Shown here: positions 1-6,198 of the stretch, piece by piece
Numbering within the stretch: the first letter of the stretch is position 1
How the letters are laid out: each line of letters starts with the position of its first letter
NCBI GenBank assembly: GCA_031254385.1
Contig: JAIRUO010000205.1
Location: 1 to 6,451 of the forward strand
Direction of reading: 5' to 3'
Origin: Treponema sp.
GTDB lineage: Bacteria > Spirochaetota > Spirochaetia > Treponematales > Breznakiellaceae
DNA: 6,451 nt
Made by a program: the position numbers and the translations under genes
The notes under the pieces: model-generated
Told to the model about the DNA's origin: nothing
Databases searched by the model: none
The model's input: only the letters and a program-made list of their open reading frames with translations

Positions 1-693
1 ATATCCAGAACCTTTGTTACTCCCTTCGACAATTATTGCCCCAGGATTTTTAAGCTGTATTTCAAGATGAACCGCAGTATTATCACTAAGACCCAAAGAG
101 AGAGGAGGATCGATTAACAGAGCATTGTCAGCCGCATATACAAAAGGGCTAAGTCTAATGCTGCTGTTGTCAGAATCAAGAGCAATGCCATACCAGCGCG
201 GGACTAGCTTAATGCTCCTAATTACAAAAGATGAATTTCCTGCTGATTTAGCATCTTCCGTAGTCCAGTTAATTGTTAGCTGCTCAGGGAGACCTGAGAC
301 CAACGGTATTACATATTGTATAAGAAACGTATCGTTAGCCGATATTTCAGACAGGGGAGAGTAATTACCCAGAAATGAGAGATCCCTGGGCAGTTCCCAA
401 GAAAGGTTCCCCAAATCCAGAACGGCCTGGCCGTTAGCGTCTGATCCGTTTCTCCACAGGTAACTTATTTCCAGTGAATATTCGTTACGGGAAATGTCGG
501 CCCCTGTTAAATTGTATTCTAGTTTTCCTGTTTTATTGAGCGGCAGGATGCCGTCTTTTGCGGCTTTAGACTGCGCATAAAGAACACCGCCGATTTCTGC
601 GCCGTTCCAGAAATTTACCGCTTCGTTATAAGGACAGGACATCATAATTAGTATGAGCGGCAGGAATATGCAACAGATTTTTTTTTTAGTCAA
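1..693 (-). CDS. Probable lipoprotein, 3' end beyond the left edge
   Basis: An open frame of 231 codons without a stop runs from a TTG at 693-691 to the window edge. Its N-terminus, MTKKKICCIFLPLILIMMSC, has a short lysine-rich n-region, a hydrophobic core and a cysteine at residue 20 preceded by MMS. This looks like a type II (lipoprotein) signal peptide with the relaxed lipobox common in spirochaetes, so the mature protein should be lipid-anchored in an envelope membrane. The rest (NFWNGAEIGGVLYAQ and onward) is rich in alternating polar and hydrophobic stretches, suggesting beta structure; I recognise no family. The TTG is preferred because it restores the whole signal peptide and overlaps the upstream stop as TTGA, suggesting translational coupling. 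Only a weak GGGA lies nine bases before it. The in-frame ATGs at residues 17-18 would destroy the signal. Codons 3-6 carry an A10 tract. Function unknown. Confidence 0.8.
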   Translation of the reverse strand, partial: MTKKKICCIFLPLILIMMSCPYNEAVNFWNGAEIGGVLYAQSKAAKDGILPLNKTGKLEYNLTGADISRNEYSLEISYLWRNGSDANGQAVLDLGNLSWELPRDLSFLGNYSPLSEISANDTFLIQYVIPLVSGLPEQLTINWTTEDAKSAGNSSFVIRSIKLVPRWYGIALDSDNSSIRLSPFVYAADNALLIDPPLSLGLSDNTAVHLEIQLKNPGAIIVEGSNKGSGY

Positions 694-1490
694 AGCGTTA
701 CAATCCCGCGTGCGATCAATTTGGCAAGGGTAAAACTGCGTTCCATTTCCTTTTCGGGATTGCAACGCAGAAACGTGCTGAACTGGGTCTTAAATGAATC
801 TGGAAGTCTTGGCAGTTCAGTAACCTGTTTGTAGTAGGCTTTGTGGGAAGGTTCAAAGCAGCGGTTAATGCAGAAGAGGGTAAGGCATGCGCTCTTGATA
901 AAGCCCGCCGCAGAAATAAGGTAATTGAAATCGTCCTGTTGAATAGCCGCCGCCCCAAGATCGGAGAGGAAGTGTTCCATTTTTGATTCATGTGCAATGC
1001 GCATAAGCTGCCAGAACTCATCGCTTAAATTTCCGATTCTGTCGCGTATTCCCTTTATCCAGCCGCTCCGCGAAAAAATAAGCTCACCGTGGGCCAGTCG
1101 GTAAAACCCGTAGGTGCCGGAATCTTTAATAAGCCAGATAGAGTCCAGCTTGGTATCCGCAATGGCGACGCGATCTTCTATTAACTTTAGCGGCTTATAT
1201 TCCATGCGCACCGGTAGATCGTTGATAAGGAAACGATCCTTGCTTCCGCCGGAAATCCCCAGGGTCCGGCTCTGCGAGCTTTCAAATCCTGTAACATCGT
1301 CTCCGTAGAGCTTGAAGCGTTCTTCTGAATCAGGAATGTTTCCTTCGTAATATACGTCTAAAATAAGTGCAAAATAAGGGTCAAACGTGTCTGGAAGCGC
1401 GGCCTCGTTTAAGGAAATACATTCCACAGCCGGCCAGGCCGAAATTATATTGGCAAATCTGTCTACCAGCATCTTAGTCTTTATCTTCAT
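690..1490 (-). CDS. Hypothetical protein resembling DUF4037/nucleotidyltransferase-like proteins
   Basis: This encodes 266 residues, apparently complete and cytosolic, with no signal peptide or membrane segment. The ATG at 1490 is chosen over the one at 1502 because GAGG (1500-1497) sits six bases before it. The N-terminal half has a strand carrying acidic residues (DPYFALILDVYYEG, 37-50) and a later LPVRMEYKP (92-100), a layout like the metal-binding strands of nucleotidyltransferases. The classical Gly-Ser plus Asp-x-Asp signature is not intact, so catalysis is doubtful. A segment around 123-150 (SGTYGFYRLAHGELIFSR, then GWIKGIRDRI) and a helical C-terminal half with SACLTLFCINRCF (200-212) and HKAYYKQVTELPRLP resemble the DUF4037 pattern. 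The family call comes from remembered patterns, not a search. Its stop overlaps the TTG start of the lipoprotein gene, so the two probably share a transcript. No function can be given. Confidence 0.75.
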   Translation of the reverse strand: MKIKTKMLVDRFANIISAWPAVECISLNEAALPDTFDPYFALILDVYYEGNIPDSEERFKLYGDDVTGFESSQSRTLGISGGSKDRFLINDLPVRMEYKPLKLIEDRVAIADTKLDSIWLIKDSGTYGFYRLAHGELIFSRSGWIKGIRDRIGNLSDEFWQLMRIAHESKMEHFLSDLGAAAIQQDDFNYLISAAGFIKSACLTLFCINRCFEPSHKAYYKQVTELPRLPDSFKTQFSTFLRCNPEKEMERSFTLAKLIARGIVTL

Positions 1491-1536
1491 CGCTATCCTC
1501 ATTACAATTTATAGCTAATGAAATTTATATCATGGA
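1491..1536. promoter_or_regulatory. Short divergent intergenic region, probable promoters
   Basis: These 46 AT-rich bases separate two divergent genes and must carry at least the minus-strand promoter unless it lies inside the neighbouring gene. On the minus strand there are two TATAAA boxes (complements of 1508-1513 and 1524-1529). A weak TTCAAA lies 15 bases upstream of the second, within the first codons of the plus-strand gene. No clear plus-strand -35/-10 pair was found. Confidence 0.3.
1497..1500 (-). promoter_or_regulatory. Shine-Dalgarno site that sets the start at 1490
   Basis: GAGG on the minus strand lies six bases before the ATG at 1490. It falls inside the 12-base extension that a start at 1502 would require, so it argues for the shorter protein. 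Confidence 0.6.
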
Positions 1537-2151
1537 TTGGCAGTTTTGAACACTCATAAAGACGCGCTTCCTGCCCGGCCTGTGCATTTTCTGGTTCTCC
1601 TTCCCCACCGGGATAGCCGGAAGACCTTGGAAGATTATAGAAGGAAACTGTTTGAAGCTGGTTTTATGGGGGCTTATTCTTTCCCTGCTGCGGCCCCTTT
1701 GGCTCTATTATCCCGTCCGTTAAGCAAGGAAGATCTTAAAAAGATCGCCCGTGAAATAAGAGGCGTGACTCTCTCAAAAGACGGGAAAATAACCGCTACA
1801 GGAACCGGCCTTGTCCGCTGCCCAGAAAACACGCCCTTTGAAGGCGCTCTTTGCGGCCCTCTCTTAGATATCTCCGCCGAAAGCCTGTCCGGGCTGAATA
1901 ACGAAAAAACGCTCTATATCTTTCCCAAAATTATACTCTGCGCGGCTATAGTCTCCAATGAGCAGATTCCAGCGGAATTTCCTGAATTAAGTTTCCGCGC
2001 GGCAATGGTCAGCAATCTTGCGATCAGCCCCCTAAAAAGCGGCGTAGCGCCTTATTCGCTGAGATGGCGACTGGGACAGGGCTGCTGGCTGCCTGCCCAT
2101 TCACGCTGCTTCAAGCACAAAGCTGCTTTCAATAGCATGGGGAACCCTTAA
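1537..2151 (+). CDS. Conserved-looking hypothetical protein with an overlapping C-terminal tail
   Basis: This encodes up to 204 residues from a TTG at 1537; a TTG at 1546 (residue 4) is equally possible. Neither has a good ribosome binding site, and an in-frame TGA at 1519 limits the upstream extent. I do not recognise the family. It looks like a cytosolic alpha/beta protein: a strand PVHFLVLLP (15-23), a helix (about 30-42), a strand at PLALL (54-58), a helix PLSKEDLKKIAREIR (61-75), a hairpin SKDGKITATGTGLV, and a final block RAAMVSNLAISPLKSG to WRLGQGCWLPA (154-187). The order resembles the 2H phosphoesterase/LigT fold, with APLALL and VSNLAI where the two His-x-Thr motifs would sit. If so it lacks the catalytic histidines; this is a weak structural guess. 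Residues 189-204 are read antisense to the end of the converging gene and are probably not part of the ancestral protein. Confidence 0.65.
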   Translation: MAVLNTHKDALPARPVHFLVLLPHRDSRKTLEDYRRKLFEAGFMGAYSFPAAAPLALLSRPLSKEDLKKIAREIRGVTLSKDGKITATGTGLVRCPENTPFEGALCGPLLDISAESLSGLNNEKTLYIFPKIILCAAIVSNEQIPAEFPELSFRAAMVSNLAISPLKSGVAPYSLRWRLGQGCWLPAHSRCFKHKAAFNSMGNP

Positions 2152-2850
2152 GAGAACCGCCTTTGAGCCTGTGTATTGGGTGCGGATTATAATTTTGTTT
2201 TGGAGGAACCTTGTAGCTGGCGCTATGCCGACTAGCCTGGACGGGTTGTTTTCGGCAATGCGCTTTACCCTGACCTCTTTTGAGGGGTCTTCCACAGGTA
2301 CAAAGAATATGCCGCAGTCCGGATGGTCGCCTGCAATCATAATCTTGTTGCCGGAAATACAAAACAGGTCTCCGGGGGAATACAGGTCATTTACCGATTT
2401 TTCATCCGTGTCGATGAACTCATCAATATATGCATGGGAATCCACCACGGAAACTATGCTGACAATTATACCGCGGGCAAGGCTTTTCAAAGGTTTGCGT
2501 ATGCGGAACTTAAAATTGACAGGGTTCTTTTTATGATTATGCGCCTCGTTTACCGAATTAAACGTACCGCTGATGCCGGGATGAATGGAATAATAACCTG
2601 TGTTTACCGCTTTGCCATTGCATAACTGATATGCGCTCTCATCGAAAAATTGTTTGACATTGGAGACCAAGTCCTGGTAATTGCCGCTATAGCCGCGGTC
2701 TTTCATTGCCTTGCAGACCTCTTCTACAGTTAATGGTTCTTCATTTTCAGGTTTTGCAATATAAGCCCCTTCAGTGTTTGCATGATAATTAGGGAGCAGC
2801 CTAATGTGCATACTGTACGGAACCCTATTGGCGTCATTAATGGTTTCCAT
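2101..2850 (-). CDS. HU-like DNA-binding domain plus DUF4469 (Ig-like) protein
   Basis: This encodes 249 residues, complete and without a signal peptide. Residues 14 to about 135 fit the HU/IHF-like DNA-binding family best known from Bacteroidetes (Pfam HU-DNA_bdg): MHIRLLPNYH, then a helical stretch LTVEEVCKAMKDRG, then the beta core VNTGYYSIHPGISGTFNSV. Residues 138 to about 246 fit DUF4469, an Ig-like domain: SPGDLFCISGNKIMIAG, CGIFFVPV, RIAENNPSRLVGIAPA and IIIRTQYTG. This domain order is known for the family; its biological role is not established. A nucleoid-associated or structural DNA-binding role is an inference. The start is supported by AGGAG five bases before the ATG, and a TATAAT box lies upstream, so it is probably transcribed separately from the repair operon. 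Its last 51 bases overlap the converging plus-strand gene. Confidence 0.85.
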   Translation of the reverse strand: METINDANRVPYSMHIRLLPNYHANTEGAYIAKPENEEPLTVEEVCKAMKDRGYSGNYQDLVSNVKQFFDESAYQLCNGKAVNTGYYSIHPGISGTFNSVNEAHNHKKNPVNFKFRIRKPLKSLARGIIVSIVSVVDSHAYIDEFIDTDEKSVNDLYSPGDLFCISGNKIMIAGDHPDCGIFFVPVEDPSKEVRVKRIAENNPSRLVGIAPATRFLQNKIIIRTQYTGSKAVLLRVPHAIESSFVLEAA

Positions 2851-2855
2851 TTTTT

Positions 2856-2860
2856 CTCCT
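2856..2860 (-). promoter_or_regulatory. Shine-Dalgarno site of the HU-like/DUF4469 gene
   Basis: AGGAG on the minus strand is followed by five adenines and the ATG at 2850. It is one of the strongest ribosome binding sites in the window and fixes the start. Confidence 0.75.
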
Positions 2861-2891
2861 GCCTTTTAAAATTGAAGTTTTTAATGTCTCT

Positions 2892-2919
2892 ATTATAAAA
2901 ATACGTAAATTGAGTTTAA
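2892..2919 (-). promoter_or_regulatory. Candidate sigma-70 promoter of the HU-like/DUF4469 gene
   Basis: A consensus -10 box TATAAT (complement of 2892-2897) lies in the AT-rich gap after mutL. A weak -35 candidate TTAAAC (complement of 2914-2919) lies 16 bases upstream. Transcription would begin near 2885, giving a leader of about 35 bases containing the AGGAG site. The perfect -10 and its position are the main support; the -35 matches consensus at only three of six positions. Confidence 0.55.
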
Positions 2920-2952
2920 TAATCAACGAAAAATACAATTTTTTGAAGTGAA

Positions 2953-4662
2953 TTACATCCTTTTAACAGCCCGCAGTATTTCCTCGCGCCGTATTTCCAT
3001 CCAGATCGGCCTTCCGTGAGGGCAGCGCGGATCAGGCAGACGCAGGGTTCTTTCTGCCAGATCCAGAGCGGATTCATCATCCAGAAAATCGCCATCTTTG
3101 ACTGCCCTTTTGCATGAAAGAGTAGCGGCCCAATGCTCGGCCATATTTCTTCCTGCGGTTCTTAAACTCAGTATTTCCCTGATTGTTTCTGAATCGGATA
3201 AACGCCAGCCTGCGGGCAGGGCTTCTATGCGCCATCCGCCCTCGTCTTCTTCTATGGTAATGCCCAAATCCGCAAGCTTGTTTTTCTGGTCTTTGAGAAA
3301 ACGGTCGTCAGCTTCGTTTTCGGTCGCTAAGGGAATAGCGACCAAAAGCTCCTGCTTCGGAATGGATGCGGAAATAAACTGATCGTAGAGTATGCGCTCA
3401 TGAGCCGCGTGCTGATCTATGATGAAAAGGCGGCCTTCGTATTCAACAAGGATGAAGAGCTCAAAGAGGCGACCCAGAAGGCGCACCCCGTTTTTCATTA
3501 ATAAAGGCGCGGTAGTGGGCTGATATAGCGGTTCATTCTCGCCAAGGGTGAGGGCTACCGCTGCCAGTTTTTCTGTTGTAAAGTTTCCTGTAACAGGGAT
3601 TTGTGCTGGCTGCTGTATGTATTCGTTAAAAAATTCGCTGTTTTTTTCAGGCTTTTCTTCATCCTTATAAGAAAAAGCCATGCGCCTAAAATTTTCCAGA
3701 GCGCTGGTAATGGAATGATGAATTGCACCAGGATCGGCAAAACGCACTTCGCGCTTGGCAGGATGAATATTAAAATCAGCTAACACGGGATCTATGCTGA
3801 TGTAGACCGTACCTACAGGATGGGTTCCGTTGGGGAACCAGCCGCGCAGCCCATATTCTAGGGCCTGAAGCAGACTATAATCTTGTATCCTCCTGCCGTT
3901 GGTAAAAACGTACTGCTGGCGCTTATCCGGCCTGGAAATGGACGGCCCGCCAAAGACGATGACCGCTTGGAAGCCCTGGCCGTTAGCGGTAATTTCGTGA
4001 AGGGATTCTTTTTCAAGGCTGTCTAGCACGATTTTTCCGAACCTGTTTTTATAAGAAGATTCCGGTGGCAAGAAAACCTTTAATCTGCCGTCCTGCATAA
4101 AACGGAAACTCCGGTCTGGAAAAGCAAGGGCTTTTTCATTAAATATATTGCGGCAGGCTGCGGCCTCGCTGCCTTCCCGTTTTAGGAAACGCTTGCGGGC
4201 AGGGATGCTGTCAAACAGGCCCAGTGCCCTGACGCTGGTTCCCCTGGTTCTGCGGCTCCTTTCAAGAGAGATGTCCTTTCCAGGGCCAGTCTCCAGTTTC
4301 CATGCTTCGATGCCGTCCCTGCTACTGATTATCTCAAGGCGAGAAACAGCCGCCGCCGCCGCAAGCGCCTCTCCACGGAATCCAAGTGTTTCTGCGGAAT
4401 CAAGGTCTGACATAGAACGTATCTTGCTAGTGGCATGGGTCAGACAGCAGAGTTCCATGTCCTCTTTTGCCATGCCTTCTCCGTCATCAGTTACTTCAGT
4501 GCGTATCATGCCTCCGCCGTCAACAGAAACTTCCACCAGCGTTGCACCCGCATCCAGGGCGTTGTCCATGAATTCCCGCACCAGCGCGGCTGGCCTATCT
4601 ATGACTTCTCCGGCGGCTATTTTTTTTGCTTCTTCCGGGGGGAGTATCTGTATTAACGCCAT
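2953..4662 (-). CDS. mutL: DNA mismatch repair protein MutL
   Basis: This encodes 569 residues, slightly short for the family because the linker (about 331-392) is brief. The GHKL ATPase domain is complete: IAAGEV and RPAALVREFMDNALDAGA with E30 and N34 (motif I), DDGEGM (59-64), HATSKI (76-81), LGFRGEAL (93-100) and RGTSV (140-144). The transducer domain has FTNGRRI (253-259) and FNIHPAKREVRF (297-308). The C-terminal domain carries DQHAAHER (416-423), SCKRAVKDGD (516-525) and CPHGRP (547-552). These mark the metal-dependent nicking endonuclease type found in bacteria without MutH. The motif DQHA(X)2E(X)4E ends in D427 instead of glutamate. MutL couples mismatch recognition by MutS to strand nicking and excision. 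The ATG lies 27 bases after the xseB stop; its ribosome binding site is weak (GGGCTC), fitting read-through from xseB. Codons 12-15 contain an A8 run. No terminator hairpin is seen after the stop. Confidence 0.97.
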   Translation of the reverse strand: MALIQILPPEEAKKIAAGEVIDRPAALVREFMDNALDAGATLVEVSVDGGGMIRTEVTDDGEGMAKEDMELCCLTHATSKIRSMSDLDSAETLGFRGEALAAAAAVSRLEIISSRDGIEAWKLETGPGKDISLERSRRTRGTSVRALGLFDSIPARKRFLKREGSEAAACRNIFNEKALAFPDRSFRFMQDGRLKVFLPPESSYKNRFGKIVLDSLEKESLHEITANGQGFQAVIVFGGPSISRPDKRQQYVFTNGRRIQDYSLLQALEYGLRGWFPNGTHPVGTVYISIDPVLADFNIHPAKREVRFADPGAIHHSITSALENFRRMAFSYKDEEKPEKNSEFFNEYIQQPAQIPVTGNFTTEKLAAVALTLGENEPLYQPTTAPLLMKNGVRLLGRLFELFILVEYEGRLFIIDQHAAHERILYDQFISASIPKQELLVAIPLATENEADDRFLKDQKNKLADLGITIEEDEGGWRIEALPAGWRLSDSETIREILSLRTAGRNMAEHWAATLSCKRAVKDGDFLDDESALDLAERTLRLPDPRCPHGRPIWMEIRREEILRAVKRM

Positions 4663-4689
4663 TTTTGAGCCCGGTGATGCGGCATAGAA

Positions 4690-4962
4690 TTACTCACCTG
4701 AATCAAAGAGTTCCAGTTCTGGATTGTCTGTGACCTTAGCTTCGGTTCCGCTCATCAGTATTTCTATGCGGTTCTGTATCTTTTCCAGTTCCTTCTCCAA
4801 GGACTGTGCCAGTTTGATCCCTTCTTCAAAGGCTTTTAGGGCATCGTCCAGGGGTATGTCGGTTCTGCGTATCTGGTCACCCAAGACTTCCAGCCTTGCG
4901 AGCCTTTCTTCCAGAGTTTTTGTCGCCGGCTTATCGGTACCCGAATTTTTAGTCTTTGCCAT
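4690..4962 (-). CDS. xseB: Exodeoxyribonuclease VII small subunit
   Basis: This encodes 90 residues, close to the usual 70-90 for the family. After a charged N-terminal tail come two predicted helices with the family pattern TLEERLARLEVLGDQIRR, then LDDALKAFEEGIKLAQSLEKEL, ending in an acidic tail (PELELFDSGE). Several XseB chains bind the C-terminal coiled-coil region of XseA to form exonuclease VII, which degrades single-stranded DNA from either end. The ATG at 4962 is chosen because GGAGG (4973-4969) sits six bases before it; the open frame extends further upstream, to 5028, but that part is inside xseA in another frame. It overlaps xseA by 14 bases, so translation is probably coupled. Confidence 0.95.
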   Translation of the reverse strand: MAKTKNSGTDKPATKTLEERLARLEVLGDQIRRTDIPLDDALKAFEEGIKLAQSLEKELEKIQNRIEILMSGTEAKVTDNPELELFDSGE

Positions 4963-6184
4963 CGTTAACCTCCGCATGTATAAGGCCTTCCAGGGGCCGG
5001 ATAATAAGGCGGTCGCCTTTTTTGACATCCTTGTTGCTGCGTACTAGTTTTCCCGCTTTCTTGCCGTTATCTGCAATGGTTACCACCGAGTATCCCCGTT
5101 CCAGGATTTTGAGTGGACTGCTTGCCTCAAGGCCCATATTCGCAAGCTCAAGCCTGCGTCTGATTTCTTCAACCTTGTCGTTTAGGTTTTGGAGCAGCGC
5201 CTCTTTGGCATCATCAAAACGTACCAGCGTTGGCTGCAATATGGAACGGAACCGGTATTCCAGGTCTTCCGGGCTAAAGGGCCTAAGGGACAGCATTATT
5301 CTTTCCATTCTGGCCTTGATGGTATGGATCAGGGTACGCGAAAGGGAACGCACTTTTTCTGCAGTACTATCTCTGTCGTCGCTTACCAGTTCTGCTGCGG
5401 CGGATGGGGTAGGAGCCCGGAGATCCGCGGCAAAGTCCGATAGGGCCCAGTCAATTTCATGGCCCACTGCGCTTATAACAGGTATTTTTGAAGCGGCAAC
5501 GGCCCGTACAACCGCTTCTTCAGAAAAGGACAGAAGGTCCTCCAGGGAACCGCCCCCCCGGCCCACAATAAGGACATCCGCGATTTTCCAGAAATTGGCC
5601 TGTTCTATGCGCCGGGCGATAATGCCGGCTGCCTCGTTGCCCTGTACCGGCGCGGGCAGGATGATCACCCTCATGCCACCGGAACGCCTGGACAGTATGT
5701 TGAGAATGTCGCGCACAGCCGCGCCTGTTGGCGAACTGACTATCCCTATTGTTTTTGGGAAGCGCGGTATGCGCTTTTTTCGTGCCTCGTCAAAGAGGCC
5801 TTCTGCTGCAAAACGGCGTTTCCGTTCTTCCAGCATGGCAAGGATTTCTCCGGTTCCGGCCAGTTCCATTTCTTCCGCAACAATCGAATAAGTGCCGCGC
5901 TGGGCATAGACCGAAAGGCTGCCCCTGACCCTGAGCAGCATCCCGTCCTTAGGCTCAAAACTCAAAGATCCCAGCCTATTCCTGAACATAATCCCGGCAA
6001 TGGCTGCTTCCGCATCCTTAAGGGTAAAGTACAAATGCCCGGTACTGGACGGCCTGCAATTTGAAAGCTCCCCTGCGACCACCACGGAAGTAAAATTCCC
6101 TTCCAGGGTCTGCCTGATCAGGGCGGTAAGCTCCGAGACCGTGAGTTTCTCGTGGTCAGTAAACCTTTGGTTTAAGGCTTCCAT
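4949..6184 (-). CDS. xseA: Exodeoxyribonuclease VII large subunit
   Basis: This encodes 411 residues, at the short end of the usual 400-460. An N-terminal OB fold (about 14-108, with VVVAGELSN and STGHLYFTLKDAEA) binds single-stranded DNA. The catalytic domain follows: IGIVSSPTGAAVRD (146-159), DVLIVGRGGGSLEDL (203-217) and PVISAVGHEIDWALSDFAAD (235-254), followed by LRAPTPSAAAE. All the conserved blocks of the family are present. The helical region 270-350 should carry the XseB-binding coiled coil, and PLKILERGYSVV (357-368) and the GDRLIIRPLEG tail close the protein. The enzyme trims single-stranded DNA to short oligonucleotides in repair, including mismatch-repair excision. It is the first gene of xseA-xseB-mutL. 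The ATG has no Shine-Dalgarno sequence; a -10-like box six bases upstream suggests a leaderless message. Confidence 0.96.
   Translation of the reverse strand: MEALNQRFTDHEKLTVSELTALIRQTLEGNFTSVVVAGELSNCRPSSTGHLYFTLKDAEAAIAGIMFRNRLGSLSFEPKDGMLLRVRGSLSVYAQRGTYSIVAEEMELAGTGEILAMLEERKRRFAAEGLFDEARKKRIPRFPKTIGIVSSPTGAAVRDILNILSRRSGGMRVIILPAPVQGNEAAGIIARRIEQANFWKIADVLIVGRGGGSLEDLLSFSEEAVVRAVAASKIPVISAVGHEIDWALSDFAADLRAPTPSAAAELVSDDRDSTAEKVRSLSRTLIHTIKARMERIMLSLRPFSPEDLEYRFRSILQPTLVRFDDAKEALLQNLNDKVEEIRRRLELANMGLEASSPLKILERGYSVVTIADNGKKAGKLVRSNKDVKKGDRLIIRPLEGLIHAEVNDGKD
4969..4973 (-). promoter_or_regulatory. Shine-Dalgarno site of xseB inside xseA
   Basis: GGAGG on the minus strand lies six bases before the ATG at 4962 and within the last codons of xseA. 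It selects the 90-residue form of XseB over longer in-frame alternatives. Confidence 0.8.
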
Positions 6185-6190
6185 GTATAG

Positions 6191-6196
6191 AGTATA
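6191..6196 (-). promoter_or_regulatory. Candidate -10 box of xseA giving a leaderless transcript
   Basis: TATACT on the minus strand differs from TATAAT at one base and ends six bases before the xseA ATG, so the expected +1 is the A of the start codon. No -35 match is found at 16-18 bases; that space is filled by the C-rich strand of the heptamer array. The absence of any Shine-Dalgarno sequence before the ATG fits a leaderless start, but the promoter may instead lie beyond the array. Confidence 0.35.
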
Positions 6197-6198
6197 GA

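Noticed and set aside
125..364. Plus-strand 79-codon open frame
   Set aside because: It lies antisense to the lipoprotein gene, which is open for 231 codons with a clear signal peptide.
2881..2952. Terminator after mutL
   Set aside because: The only inverted repeat (AAAAA/TTTTT) is AT-only with no stable stem, so no intrinsic terminator can be supported.
4148..4687. Plus-strand 179-codon open frame opposite mutL
   Set aside because: It is antisense to the conserved MutL ATPase motifs and has low-complexity Ser/Ala/Arg composition, as shadow frames do.
4963..5028. N-terminal extension of XseB to 112 residues
   Set aside because: The extra 22 residues lie within xseA in another frame, while GGAGG at a six-base spacing marks the ATG at 4962.
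4956..5891. Plus-strand 311-codon open frame opposite xseA
   Set aside because: It is serine- and arginine-rich, antisense to all conserved XseA motifs, and typical of a shadow frame in GC-biased codons.
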